This document shows positions 25,842 through 37,601 of a stretch of DNA of 64,000 nucleotides, piece after piece (position 1 is the first letter of the stretch; every line of letters begins with the position of its first letter). The notes under the pieces were generated by a model. It was not told where the DNA came from, searched no databases, and saw only the letters and a program-made list of their open reading frames with translations. The translations under genes were made by a program, and so were the position numbers. Source of the stretch: Gonatopus flavifemur (taxonomy: Eukaryota; Arthropoda; Insecta; Hymenoptera; Dryinidae); contig JAFFJZ010000001.1 in assembly GCA_018340375.1 (NCBI GenBank), positions 49,096,001 to 49,160,000 on the forward strand, read 5' to 3'.

Positions 25842-26461
25842 TAGGGGTGCACGAGACGAGATTCTCGACGATACTTTGAAAGTTTCGTCTCGGTATTGAG
25901 AAATACTATCAGATGCGAGTATGGACACGATATCGGTATGGTCTCGTCAGTATCGGTATCGCCTGATAGTTCTGATGAAAGTAACAACACTCCACCATTA
26001 TACTCCGAATATCAGTGTAGCATTATCAGCTGGTCAAATGAACAGCACAGCTTTGTTAAGTTGATCAGAAAGACATAGAAAACCGATATTTCAGAGTACA
26101 GGAGCCAAGTTTTGGAACACAAGCCTAGTTGTATACAATCACTCTATCCAGTAGTAGAGTCTTCATCTCAGCGAGGAACTCTGAAATTTCTCCAGAATAG
26201 TATACAATTTCGAGAAATTTCCAAGTTTAAAGTGAATTCTCTGATGGAAACATTTTATCAGAGTTCATTGAGGAGATACCAGCGTATCATTCGAATAAAC
26301 GTTTTATTGTAAGATTTCTTCGAACAGAATTTATGAAACCCCTGGTGAAAATGAAGCGCATGGAGCGACGTGAAATAGTAAACGGAACAGTATATCTAAG
26401 CGCAAAATAAGCGTGATAACGAGACGATACCGATACTGGTCTCGAGTCTCGTGCACCCCTA
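25842..26461. mobile_element. hAT-type MITE with GTCTCG/CGAGAC ends
   Basis: 620 bp; ends TAGGGGTGCACGAGACGAGA and inverted TAGGGGTGCACGAGACTCGA. Flanks GACCCCAC and GATTCCAC agree at 6 of 8 positions, consistent with an old 8-bp duplication. Subterminal sequence is rich in TCGTCTCG and GGTATCG words. No transposase seen. Confidence 0.8.
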
Positions 26462-26469
26462 GATTCCAC

Positions 26470-26569
26470 ACAGCACCGCATTCCCGAAGAAATTCATAAA
26501 GAATTCTTATAGAACTGATCGTGTTTCTTATAAGTTCTTTAAGAATTCTTCTGGGACTGTGATGCTGTG
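26470..26569. repeat. CACAGCA hairpin next to the hAT MITE
   Basis: About 100-bp hairpin; CACAGCACCGCATTCCC at the left and inverted CACAGCATCACAGTCCC at the right, with AAAGAATTCTT words inside. It directly follows the 8-bp flank of the element at 25842..26461. Confidence 0.65.
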
Positions 26570-27078
26570 AGGGATGAAACTCTCATCTATGATTCCTGAA
26601 AACGTTTTGAGGCAGACATTCCAATATTTATAGGACCTTTATCAAACTTTTGTGAACCTGAAAATTAGCCTTTATAAATCTCCGCAATAGCACAAAGACT
26701 CTAAAAGTATTCGAAAATATTTCTCAATAGTTCTTTTTGAATCCTTTTGGGATGGGTGTGCCGTATGAGATTCGGCTCGATCTATGCAGATCTAATCTGA
26801 ACGTTCACTAAAGCTTTCTCAATTAGTAATGTTCTTCCGTTGATTCATCGTAAAAATGTCGCAGCAGGTCACCTGTTTCTCAACCATGAAATAACGTCAT
26901 AATAACAGTTCAAAAATCGCTTAAAAGATGTTGAATAGGGACAAATTGAAATGAGGGTTTTGAAACGTGGATTTAACCTCACAAATTATTAAAAAAATTG
27001 TTTATTATACTCTCTCAATCCGGATCAGTGAATTTCACTGGTTGAATTAGCGAACGATTTAGCATTGATTTGCCAGTA

Positions 27079-28046
27079 CACGGAGAAAAAAGAACAGTGA
27101 ATGATTGCTAGAAATACGAGGGATCATTGATAAAAAAGGTTAGCAAATTGGTGACAACTGAACTTTTCTGTCAACAGTTCTTTATGCGGGGAGTAATAAT
27201 AGTTCCTATCTTCAGATGAAGATCACTGCTAATTCATTTAGTTTCTATTACAATATGAACTAAACGAACATACTTCCTATTCCTCACAAAACTTAGTGAT
27301 CAATACCATCATCCAAGAGAAAGATGCCGTGAATAATTATCCTCAAATATTACGCAAAAAAAATTAATTCTTTCAGAATTCATACTTCCACGACGGTTTC
27401 TCGTCCGATTGATCCGGGATGCTAGGCTGTGATAGAAAGAAATTTTTTTCTCAGTAATGGGTATTCGATCCTACCTACCTAATCAACCTAACTGAACCGA
27501 AGTAACGCTTATACCGACTTAGCTCTATCGCACGATTGAGATTTTCAACTCACTGAAAGTTTATGAATCGCTCGTAGATTCGTGCTTACACCTCAGCAAC
27601 TTACTTTATGAATAATCTCAGTGATGTACGGCACACAATGCTTGAGAATCATTACCTCGAAATGTTATGAATGATTCCACACCGTGTAATGGTTCTTTTC
27701 TTTCTTTCTGTGTTGGAATCTACTCTATACATTGCTTGGCAATCATTGCCTGAAAATATTATGAATAACTCTCCACGCCGGGCAATACAACGTTTCATAT
27801 TCAATTTCATGACGTTTTTGTAATGACTGAGGGAACCATCGCTAACTCCGTTTGTCGCTGAATGCTCCACAGCATAGGCATGTTTGATACAATTTTTCAT
27901 TACTGTACACGTTAGTACCCTTTGATATTTTTCTATTATTCATTCCTATCATCACAAGCGATCATTGCTCATTTTTCAAAAATTGGCTTCAATTCTAGGC
28001 AAGATAGTGATCATCTCTACGAATTTCAAAATCATTTTTCTCCGTG
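27079..28046. mobile_element. CACGGAGAAAAA-ended element, 968 bp
   Basis: Ends CACGGAGAAAAAAG and inverted CACGGAGAAAAATGAT, TA on both flanks. Longer than the other members and not palindromic inside; it contains two similar stretches near 27630 and 27735 (ATTGCTTGGCAATCATTGCC and a relative). No transposase found. Confidence 0.7.
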
Positions 28047-29029
28047 TAAGATTTACTGATTCTCAGTACTTTTCACTAATTCGGATTTATATAGAATGTT
28101 AAATACAGGTGGAATGTACGGACAATGAACCTAAATTTCATCTAAAGGGTCTATGTTCTTTCGGGGAAACGTTCGTTAAAGGGTTACATCACTTTGACAA
28201 ATTGTTTTTCCAATTTTTTTGTCACTTCGGCCGGAAAAGAGCAGGAAGAGCAAAATACGATCATGGAAGGGTGATTATATGGTGCCGGGATAGCTGAAGG
28301 ATAGTAAAAATTTTTGTGTGCACCATGTTATGATGATTTTTAAAAGTTACAGCGTTCTCAAACTTCAAACTCATTTTTCTCGAGACTATGGTTTTTAAAA
28401 TGAGCGAGTACCAGAACTGAAAGAGTTTTCATTCGATCGACTTGAAAATTGAACAGTTACTTCATCGTGTGATTATCTAACCCAGCAACACGTCATTCAT
28501 GGAACTGTCTAGGCCCCCACGAGAATCTAGCCAAGGGCTAGCAAAAGTGTACTGGCTGGTGGGAAGCTTGTGAGGGTCTAGCGAGTTCTGATATAACGCT
28601 TGCTCGGGTAGTGAATTACACACGATTTCCACAATTGATCAACAGGATCCCTTTTTTGTAAACAAAGTCGATATTTTTGTCGAAGATTCGAATTTTTTGT
28701 TCAAGTTCTCACCAGTTCGTGGAACAAATTCCTAAAATTATGATCGGGTGTACTTCACTAGCTAAACTCATGTAGTTGATGAAAAAATTTTTTTTCCATG
28801 CTTCTAGATGGTGATCTAGGGGACTTCTACTGTTTGCCCCGGAGGATCTTTGAAAAATTTAGTTTTGTTCATGCATTTTGCAACAAATTTTCAATGAATC
28901 ATTTTATCCTACTCCTGAAGAGTTGCTCAATCGATTGGTGTATTGCTTGTTCATGATAATTATAAGATAATGTTGAAAAAAACTCTTTGAAAACACCTTA
29001 TTTTCAAGTTCCAAAGTGATACAAGTCAA
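28047..29029. other. No gene seen
   Basis: AT-rich apart from a short GC-richer patch at 28480..28610 (CTAGGCCCCCACGAGAATC and neighbours) that may be a repeat remnant. Confidence 0.35.
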
Positions 29030-29660
29030 ATTTAAATGTATCTGAAATCAACCTGAAATCGAGGATTAACAAGCTCACTTTTGGCTGCCTGAAAAGTGAA
29101 ATCTCACTCCAACAACTTTAGGAAGTTTCCAACTTTTCCTCTCTCTCTCTCACACACACACACACACTCTTTCTCTTCTTCTCTGAACCTTTCTGAATTT
29201 TTTCAATCTGTCCTATTTGATTTTGACAGTCCTTCCAGACTCATCCCCAATTTTTTCTAATATTCTCCCTTCGAGTTTTCTGAATTTTATTCAATTTTCT
29301 GACATCCGTTGAATGTATTGAGGAGCTGCTGAGAAATATCACATTCAGACGTTAGTTACTCCCCATGTGTGTATGGACCAATGACCTAATGATGGACCAA
29401 GCCTACTCTCTGAATCTGAAAGAGTGAAAAATCGCACGTTTCACTCCACTAAGTGTCAGAAGTGAGCCTGTCCGCTTCGAGTGACCTCTCACTCTTTTAG
29501 AGTGAAAAATTCACACTAGCGTCGGAGTAGTTATGAATTTCTAACCTCAAACCTTAGAATATCCCTCTAAAAGAGTGGAAATTTCACTCGAAAATTCTAC
29601 AGGCTCACTTCTGGCTGGCTAAAGAGTGAAATCTCACTCCAAAGATTTTAGAGAGTAGCA
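29030..29660. repeat. Dispersed repeat with GAGTGAAA/TTTCACTC words, copy 1
   Basis: Shares several blocks with 45085..45900, including GCTCACTT-TGGCTGCCTG, GTGAAATCTCACTCCA and CACATTC-GACGTTAGTT. Contains a (CT)n(CA)n tract at 29140..29168. The block order differs from copy 2. Confidence 0.7.
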
Positions 29661-30660
29661 CAAGACCTGCCGAGACTTGTCTTGAACAATTCAATAAACT
29701 TGGCCCAGGCTTGGGAATGATAAGATCAGGACAAGCTCGGGCCAGTGGTTTTGCCAGACCCGGTCCAATTCATTTATCAAGCATCAACCAATGCTTCTTT
29801 GATCACAAATATGTATGGAAAAAGCAATTGATTCATATTTCAGTTCACGACTTTCTCCCTCAGAATACCGTGCATGAATTATCTTAAAACATGAATCATC
29901 GAAGAACGTTCTTCAAAAGAACGTTATTAAGCCTTACAAAACTGCGAAGTTTCATCAAAATCGATGATCTTTAAAATGAGCTAGCTATCCTAAAATTCTG
30001 TGAAGAGTTCTTCAAAATCAGTTGATCTCCGTGTATGATCACATTTAAAAGTATCCTATTACCATTAAGTGAAGTTCTATCCTTACTTAGATGCATAAAA
30101 TCTAGCTTGGTGTGTAAAACTAGTATGTAGGATTAATTATGGCAGGAAGATCGGGCCAGCCCTGGTCCAATGGTTATCCCCAAGTCTTCAGCCATTGTAA
30201 ATTCAAAATTCAGTCAATATTTATAAACATTGTGCCACTCATGTGGGGAATATTGGCACAATTGTTCTCAACGAATGCTCGATTTTTACACTTGTGCCAA
30301 GCTTGTACCAGATGTAGTGACCATTTCAAAAATATTAACAAATGTACCATGACTGACATGATCCATTGGGAACAACGGGACCATCATGAAACAATATTGG
30401 GCCAATTGTTCTCTACGGAGGTTTCTTTCCCACACATGTGCCAACCTTGGGGCAAGCTTGGGTTTTTTTCAGTTTTGGCAATACCTGCATGGGTCATTGT
30501 ATACATTGATCTATTTGACTCGTGTTTTCTTGAACTGAGAAAAACGTATGGGAAATTTGTAGCACGGTTTCCCATAATAATGGCAGTTTTGGGATACATC
30601 AGCATTTTCCCTTTAATTATAGCAATCTGTACCTTATTTTGGTGAAGATAACTTCGCATC
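29660..30660. repeat. GC-richer repeat zone with a 168-codon open frame
   Basis: Contains GGCCCAGGCTTGGGAATGAT, GGGCCAGCCCTGGTCCAATG and similar words related in style to element R. Two direct copies of a block of about 70 bp (around 30244..30310 and 30391..30460: CAATTGTTCTC-ACG...TGTGCCAA) create a 168-codon open frame at 30139..30645. The translation has no recognisable domain, has many Cys and aromatic residues, and repeats itself because the DNA does. I do not call it a gene. Confidence 0.5.
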
Positions 30661-30669
30661 TGGTACATA

Positions 30670-31947
30670 GTAGGGGAGAGTTGCGTATATCGTACCGGTG
30701 CCTAAATCGTACCGCTTCGATATCTCAGAAGGTAATGGTGATTAATTCCATATAGCGACGAAAACGTGAACTGCATCACCTTTTAGCACTTCTCATCGAA
30801 ACCCGTCGCTATCAAGTGCGTATTGTATTCATAGTGGTGAATTGTAGGAAATTCGATGTGTTCATGTAAAATTCAAGTTCCGTGTCTAAGGGAATAGTAT
30901 GAAACAAGGTAAGAATGAACGTTTTAGAGAATTTGTTTCTCAAATGATGTCCTTTCAACTATCTTTTGATATATTGAAAGTTCATGAACGATCGTCTTGA
31001 GGTCACGTTTCTCTTGTTTGTTTTCTTCAAATCACAGTTGCCTATATCGTACCACCATGTAGTTTCCTAAATCGTACCGACACAATTTCGGATATTATTT
31101 TTATACGTTGAATTCATTTATAAAATTGCAATTTTTTCGTGCATAAATAACGTATTTTTGATCGACCCTATTGCAGAATGAGTGGCAAGAGGCAATACGG
31201 GAATTGGACATCAGATGAAATGTCCATGGCAATATCGGCGTACCGAAATGGAGACTGTGGTTCCAATGAAATTTGTCGACAATACAACATACCAAAACCT
31301 ACCTTCAAGAGGCACTTAGAGTCTCGTGATATTGTAGCAAATAAACAAATCAAAAGTTTTGGAAAACCCACCAGCAGGAAAAAATGAAATCCCTCATATT
31401 TTATAATAAGGGCTGGAAAAAAAAAAATTTTTGTTCCGAGTGCCAATAAGAATACAATAGAAATACACCAATGGAATACACAAGATTTATTTCCATTTCC
31501 TATGATTCCTCAATGTCTTGAGCTATTTCACAGTTTAGCTCATCACTTTTGTTGAAATAAATGCATTTAAATATGTTATGATAAAGATAATTTTTTCAGC
31601 TTGTATTCAAATAAAATAAGAAATTGTTTCAATAATAAATTCTAAAACTGTTTTATGGATCTGCATTAGTAATCCTGTGTTTTTTTTCAATATTGAGTAC
31701 CTGGTACGATTTAGGAAACCGGTGGTACGATTTAGGATACCAGTTTCCTAAATCGTACCATTTGCGAGGTTTTCGAAATTGTTTTTTTACTTAGAAATGG
31801 CTTGGTATTCACGATCCAGAAAAATATATTACATTTGGAATAAAATCCTTTACTTCATGACATATTCCATATTTTTTTACCATGTGATGGGACTTGTCAA
31901 AAAAATTAAATGTTGAAAGTGGTACGATATAGGCTACTCTCCCCTAC
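30670..31947 (+). mobile_element. pogo-like element reduced to a psq DNA-binding remnant
   Basis: A 1278-bp element with TA duplications (30668..30669 and 31948..31949) and ends GTAGGGGAGAGTTGC / inverted GTAGGGGAGAGTAGCC. The motif CCTAAATCGTACC or close variants recurs in both orientations near both ends (about 30686, 30701, 31044, 31065, 31703, 31723, 31747 and 31921), which looks like transposase-binding sites. Only one short ORF remains, and no DDE catalytic region is present. Confidence 0.85.
31178..31387 (+). CDS. psq-type helix-turn-helix fragment of a pogo-family transposase
   Basis: A 69-codon ORF inside the pogo-like element. The region YGNWTSDEMSMAISAYRNGD followed by GSNEICRQYNIPKPTFKRHL has the layout of the N-terminal psq/CENP-B-type DNA-binding domain of pogo and Tigger transposases: acidic and hydrophobic first helix, then YNIPKPTF as the turn and recognition helix. 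It ends with a basic tail (GKPTSRKK) and a stop, with no catalytic domain downstream. It may be a deletion remnant, or a small protein that still binds the element's ends and could act as a repressor. The fold is inferred from sequence pattern. Confidence 0.7.
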   Translation: MSGKRQYGNWTSDEMSMAISAYRNGDCGSNEICRQYNIPKPTFKRHLESRDIVANKQIKSFGKPTSRKK

Positions 31948-31949
31948 TA

Positions 31950-34109
31950 TAAGTTTGGAAACAATTACCACAAATTGGAGAGGAAATGTTCATAAACGCT
32001 CATGTGTCCCGCAAAAGTGCTATCATTATGGGGATCTTTGCTACAAATTTTTCTCCGTGTAGAGTATCGAGAAGATATGGCGCTTTTCACTCAAAATGGA
32101 TAAACGATCGAGTTTTTGTTGAGAAAGATATTTAAATAATACAAAACTAGTATCGCTAATTTCCCCTACCTCCGCAGTTTTCAATCAATCAATCCTCGAA
32201 TTCCAGTGGATAAATTGAATTTTTTTTTTCCGAAGAAGAAAGATATATTTGAAGCAACAAAGCAAATAAAATCTTCATTTTTGGAAAAACATCAAATCAT
32301 TTTATTTGACCAGAAATTTTTTGAGAAGCTCTTATCTCCTTTGATGAAAGTGAAACATATGAAAACTGCCACTTTCGCATCTAGATCTAGACGAAGTGTA
32401 TTCATACAAACGTGACAGCCCAGTTCAATCAAGTTGGTTCTTTTATCAATGGTACGAATGAGTCATAAAACTAACTGGAATTCGTAGAACATATTTGTTC
32501 CTTCATGGAAATCAAGATTCCAGAACTGTTTCGTACCTATCGCATCCGTATCGATAGCTCCACATATCCCTGCATCCATCTCCCGATCTATCAATTTATT
32601 CATCTTCGAATTGGCGCGACAATCCATGTCGAATGTAATGAATCTCGGTTGTCGCATAATGAGAGCATAAATTATGCCTCCTTGTATTTGTACTTTCCAC
32701 TCTCGTATGTCTCTCTTTTTCTCGTTTTTGCCATCTCTTTTCCCTTTCATGCTCCTCGAACTTCTCTGATTAGGTCGTTGTAATAAATTCCACTCTATAG
32801 ACGGACGACCATAGTTACTGCACAGTTAGTACAACCGTGCATTACGGATTTTTGTACGCGAATGTTTTATTTGTGTGTTTTTCCTCTACTTCGATTCGCA
32901 TACACGAATAGGTGTATACACATAAACACCCGGCGATTACATAGAGCGTACTTGTGCACGTGCAAGCGCTCATTCGTTGTTCGTATATACTTACCTGGCA
33001 ATTAGTTTTGCGGAGAATGTTGTTGTCCTTGGTCTCACAGACAGACGCACGCGCGATCGGTTTGCGGGGGTGTTTTACTCTCTATATTTTTCTTTTTTTT
33101 CCTTTTTATCGTTATTGTCGTTGTAGTTGTAACTATGCTCGTTGTTATTCTTTTTTCATTCAATTCTTTTTTTCCATTGCATCAGGTCGATCGAAGAAGA
33201 AAACAAGAATCCATCCACGAGAACGTTAATCTCCTTTCGACTTTTTCAAATTAAGTGTATGAGGGTGTAGCATTGAGTGACGTCAGTAATCATACCACTC
33301 TTACGAGTCGGTGGTACGCGTGTTAGTGTGCGTGTAGAATGAATACGTTTTGTATTATTTATTATTATTATGGTTATTATATACGATGCGCTTGATATTC
33401 CAAGGAATATCGAATTAAAATTGTTAGGATTATGAATGGAGCATTCTAATTGATAGATTTATCGAATGATTTATTATGCTTTGGATGATGCGGTAAATGA
33501 GATGCGGTAAAAAATGGTGAGATGTGTAATAATGATTACTTGAACGTGAAACCAGGACTAGAATAACAGATGCTTACGCGGATGATTTCTTCTGAAAATA
33601 TGAATGTATGAAATGAGAAGAGAGGAGAAGGTTGTGAGAATAATGTGGTTTTACTATTCATTTACACATTCGTGTATAGGATGGTGTGTACTCAATATCA
33701 ATGTTTCATGATTGAAGAAGAGGATACATGAATTGTGTAAGAACTCTGTGAACTGAGATGCACGATTTATTTATGTCCTTCTGTATCTTCTTGATTTCTA
33801 TCTGTATTTTACAAAAATTGTACAGTCGATGAGTGTACGTTTTGTACCCGAGGATCATCAACTGCAATTTTTCCGTTCACATTTCATATTTGTCTTGTGG
33901 GAAAACATTTATAGTATACAAGAAATTGAATGCCTCCAAAAATACATTTCACCATTGAAAGTGAGAAGATTTGAAGATATTTACGTTCAATAATTTTTCA
34001 GTTAGTCGAACTTGCCTCGAAGAATATCAGTGACCCCTCAATCGTACAAAAATTGCTATTTTGTTTCCCAAATTTCCATCAACATGAACAGTTCTAAGGT
34101 GTACCTTGA
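31950..34109. other. Mostly unique sequence, no gene recognised
   Basis: An orphan TTTTTCTCCGTGTA end at about 32045..32060 marks a truncated or interrupted MITE. The part 32470..33320 is more complex, with pyrimidine-rich tracts (33080..33180) and TACG-rich words, and has no repeat relatives in the window. It could be regulatory or untranslated exon sequence. Confidence 0.4.
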
Positions 34110-34157
34110 AGGAATGCCCGATATTTATAGTATCGATACTTTTGTATAAAATATGTA

Positions 34158-34960
34158 CACTGAAGACAAAATTTCTTCCAACCTAATAAATGGTGATTTA
34201 TCCTGTACCAAAGGAATATTTATTACATAGTATCAACAAAATATCCTTCGAAACCAAAATAATTGTAAAACGTCCCAAGCGTGTATTGTTTATAATGACA
34301 ATGGGCCCCAGGCTGGGTCCGTCCTCTGTAATCCAGCATTGGGGAATGACGATGGGGCCCAAGTTACCTCAATCTTGGCCCTGTTGTGCTTTCCCATTCA
34401 ATTATAGTTGGTAGAAAATGAAAATAATGAATCTTAGTGCGAGCATATTTGAACTTGGTGCCAATTTGGACCTGCGTTAGGCTAAGATTGGGGTGAATTT
34501 ATATCCCGAGCGTGTATGCAATCCTCAGCGTGTATGAATTTTGGTCCCACTTTGGCCCAGTCTTGCGCATATGGTTCATTCATGCCCGCTAGGGTAGAAT
34601 TCAAAGCAATTTTCCAATTTCAAGTAAAAAAAGGAAGGGGCAGTATTGATTGCCTAATCTGGGTTAATGCTGAGCCCGTGTTATTACCAATCCTCGGGCA
34701 AAGCAATACAGCCAAGCTGGGAAAGATGTTATCATCTCAGGGTTGGCCCCATTTCTCGATCCAGCTTGGCCCTGCGTTGGGCAGCATGGGCACCCACCCT
34801 GGGCTTACATTTGGCCCGCCGTTAATATACACTCGGGGTTTATAATAATTTATTTGAATCACATTTGGTTTTATAAGATATTTCGGTAATCCTAATAAAT
34901 ATTCCTCTGGTATAGGACAAATAACCATTTATTTGGCTGGAAGAAATTCTTTTTCCAGTG
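34158..34960. mobile_element. Middle layer of the nest (U), CACTG ends
   Basis: TA on both flanks (34156..34157 and 34961..34962). Long inverted ends of about 110 bp beginning CACTGAAGAC / CACTGGAAAA and both containing AATTTCTTCCA and GGAATATTTATTA. Holds element R. Confidence 0.85.
34274..34837. mobile_element. Element R, copy 2 (innermost layer)
   Basis: 564 bp, inverted relative to copy 1 at 13749..16901 and without element S. Ends CCCAAGCGTGTATT and inverted CCCGAGTGTATATTAAC. GC-rich for this window, with open frames that carry no recognisable domain. Confidence 0.8.
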
Positions 34961-35081
34961 TATCTATTTTGTGTGAATTCTCAAATTTGGATTGAAATTG
35001 GGTACATATTTTATACAAAAGTATCGATAATGTAAACATCGGGCATCCCTAGTGCCTTGATGAGTCACGGAAAAAAATGTA

Positions 35082-36192
35082 CAGTAAAACCCCGCAATAA
35101 AGAACCTCGCAAAAAGAAACTTCCCTAGTTTCTCGCTCGCGAGTCTTCCCTTATTTCGACTACCAATTCCGAGCTCAAATTTTCTCTACGTGCGACCCCG
35201 CAATAAGAACATTGAGTTTTAGAGAGTTTTGGAAGTCATTTTGAAATAAAACCTTAGTGATAGTTCATTATCATTTCATTTTTTTCATTCGTAATGGAAT
35301 AAATATTTAGGTGTGTGCGAGTACTCGAAATTTTCGAGTATTCTCGAGTCGAGTCGAGTGTTTTGTACTACTCGAAATTCTCGAGTTACTCGATAATCTT
35401 CGAGTAATTTGTTGATTTTCTCAGAATTATCATGAATCATCATTTGCAAAGGGTAGAATATTCTTAGGGAACATGAGGGATCGTTATCCACTATCACATA
35501 TATTCATGTTCATATATATTATATACTTTTCGAGTACTTGAAAATCTACCAGATACTCGAAAAATTTTCGAGTACTTGGCTCGACTCGACTCGAAAAAAT
35601 CACTACTCGCACACCCCTATAAATATTATATAAATATTGAACAATAGTTGAAATTATTCTTAGAAATTATGAGCATAGAACTTAAGAAAATTGGAATACA
35701 TTTATTTAAAAATCTTCATATAGAACATCAAAAGCCGTAGTAATTGGAAGAGATTCTGAATCTTGTTGGAAATCGCTCTCGACTGCGATAGGATGAATCT
35801 GGTATTCGTAAAGGCTGCATTCATCCGGAGAAATAGTATGTTCATTGGGAGTAACACAGTTCACTTTTGGAAATGAATGAGAACTCTCAGACTCCTCAAC
35901 TCCCTCAGTAATGAGCATATTTGAGATTAATTTTTTCTTCTACTGTTATTTTGTAAATAAGCGTAAATAATTGAGCATAAGTGCATGTAAATAAGCGTTG
36001 AAACAAATGACGGGCGATCACAGCTCGAACGGCTGAAGCAAAGTTTCTTAATGCGGGGTCATCGCCGAAAATGCGAGAGAAAGACAGGAAGAGCAAGGAG
36101 TGTTGGCAATGTAGAAGTAGCAAGAGAACCCTGATTCGCGGAAAAACTCTTCACCTTGGGGGCTTTTGGTTTCTTATTGCGGGGTCCTACTG
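35082..36192 (-). mobile_element. pogo/Tigger-like element with CAGTA ends
   Basis: Ends are CAGTAAAACCCCGCAATAAA and inverted CAGTAGGACCCCGCAATAAG, flanked by TA (35080..35081 and 36193..36194). The CAGT start and TA duplication fit the pogo group. Subterminal copies of CCCCGCAATAAGAA lie near 35197 and 36055. Length is 1111 bp, or 791 bp once the nested hAT MITE and its 8-bp duplication are removed. A minus-strand open stretch at 35706..35918 encodes an acidic Ser/Glu-rich 70-residue segment that could be a transposase tail; this is uncertain. Confidence 0.75.
35308..35619. mobile_element. hAT-type MITE with a perfect 8-bp duplication
   Basis: A 312-bp element inside the pogo-like element. 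Ends are TAGGTGTGTGCGAGTA and inverted TAGGGGTGTGCGAGTA. The target duplication TAAATATT is perfect at 35300..35307 and 35620..35627. Subterminal arrays of TCGAG/CGAGT words occur at both ends. No coding capacity. Confidence 0.9.
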
Positions 36193-36316
36193 TAGGTGTT
36201 ATAGCTACTCACTTTGCTAACACCCTTTTTTCACTGCTATAGCTGAAATAATTGCAGCTATAACTATTCATTAGCTACCAAAATAGGAAATCGTAGCTGC
36301 ACACGCAGAATTTTTA

Positions 36317-37598
36317 TTGGGTTGGCAACTAAGTAATTGCGGATTTTTGTTAGAGAATCAAAGACACTTTTTTCATGGAACTAAATAACTTTATTCTGTA
36401 ATGTATTGCCCATTTTGATTAATGACCTTTTGCCATCTTTCAGGCAGCATCATAATCCCACGTTCATAAAACTTCTGGTTTTTATTAGCAAAAAACTGAA
36501 TCAGGTACGATTTGACATCATCATCATTACTGAAATTTTTACCATTCAAGGAGTTTTGGAAAGATCGAAACAAAAAATAATCAGATGGCGCAAGGTCAGG
36601 AATATATGGTGGATGTGGCAAAACATCCCAACCAAGCTCCAATAATTTTTGCCGAGTGACCAAAGATGTGTGTGGCCTTGCATTGTCATGATGGAATACA
36701 ACACCTTTTCGATTTGTCAATTCGGGCCGCTTTTCTTCAACTGCATTGTTTAATTTCGTTAGTTGTTCAATGTAGACATCAGAATTGATCGTTCGGTCGG
36801 GTGGTTAGAGTTCAAAGTAGACAATTCCTTTGTAATCCCACCAAACTGATAACAAAACCTTCTTTTGATGAATATCAGCTTTTGCTGTTTTTGAGTTAGT
36901 TCACGTGGCCCGCTCCACGATCTTTTCCGCTTGATATTGTTGTACACAACCCATTTTCCATTGCCAGTTATCAGTCGTTTTAAAAATGGATCATTTTCAT
37001 TACGTTTCTTTAGCAAGTCGCAGATGTTAATGCGTTGCGTTAAATGCGTTTCTTTCAGTTCGTGAGGAACCCATGTATCGAGTTTTTGAACATAGCCAAG
37101 TTGTTTTAAGTGATTTTCAATGTATGTGATACATGAAGTTTCTCTGTAATCTCACGTGTTGTACTGTGACGATCCAAATCGATTATTGCTTCGATTAGGG
37201 CGTCATCAACGTCAACTGGACGACCAGAGCGTTTTTCATCTTTGAGTGAAAAATCACCAGAACGAAATTTGGCAAACCAATTTTGACACTCCCGTTTTTT
37301 TAAGGCTTCGTCACCATAAACAGCAGATAAGTTTTTATGAGCTTGCGACGCGTTTCTCCCTTTGCGGAAATAAAAAAGCAAAATATGCCGAAAATGTTCC
37401 TTTTGATTTTCCATTTTTCAACGAACGCCAAACGAAAACTAAGCAAACAATCGAAAAACTTTTGTTACTGATTGACAGCTGAATTGCCAACTATCAAATA
37501 ACAAGATGTGTTTTACATTTGTACTACGCCTGCAAACCTAAAAATTCAACTGACACCATCTATGAGTGAAATCCGCAATTACTTAGTTGCCAACCTGA
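36317..37598 (-). mobile_element. mariner transposon, mellifera-subfamily type
   Basis: A 1282-bp mariner with TA duplications at 36315..36316 and 37599..37600. The left end begins TTGGGTTGGCAACTAAGTAA and the right end is its inverted near-copy, matching through ATTGCGGATTT; this is the end sequence typical of mellifera-subfamily mariners. It is full length with a decayed transposase on the minus strand. Confidence 0.93.
36391..37414 (-). pseudogene. mariner transposase, mellifera type (frameshifted)
   Basis: Transposase of the mariner above, spanning about 341 codons, close to the usual 345. It starts MENQKEHFRHILLFYFRKG and shows the HTH region and the linker GRPVDVDDALIEAI. The frame then breaks after HVSHT; a second frame carries KLDTWVPHELKE, NENDPF and WVVYNNIKRKRSW, and a third carries HHDNARPH and PPYIPDLAPSDYFLF to the end. 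There are thus two frameshifts. The first catalytic Asp is replaced (TGNGKW where TGDEKW is usual), while the second and third Asp remain. It cannot be active. Confidence 0.93.
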
Positions 37599-37601
37599 TA
37601 A

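Larger units (their letters stand above)
34110..35050. mobile_element. Outermost layer of a three-deep MITE nest (T)
   Basis: Inverted ends AGGAATGCCCGATATTTATA and AGGGATGCCCGATGTTTACA, matching on through ATCGATACTTTTGTATAAAA. About 136 bp of its own sequence remains around the 803-bp element U. Confidence 0.75.

Noticed and set aside
30139..30645. 168-codon open frame as a candidate membrane or Cys-rich protein gene
   Set aside because: It lies in a GC-richer repeat zone, its length comes from two direct copies of the same block, and no domain or splice context supports it.
34516..34845. 109-codon open frame in element R
   Set aside because: It is the translation of a non-coding repeat whose other copy at 13749..14121 does not keep the frame.
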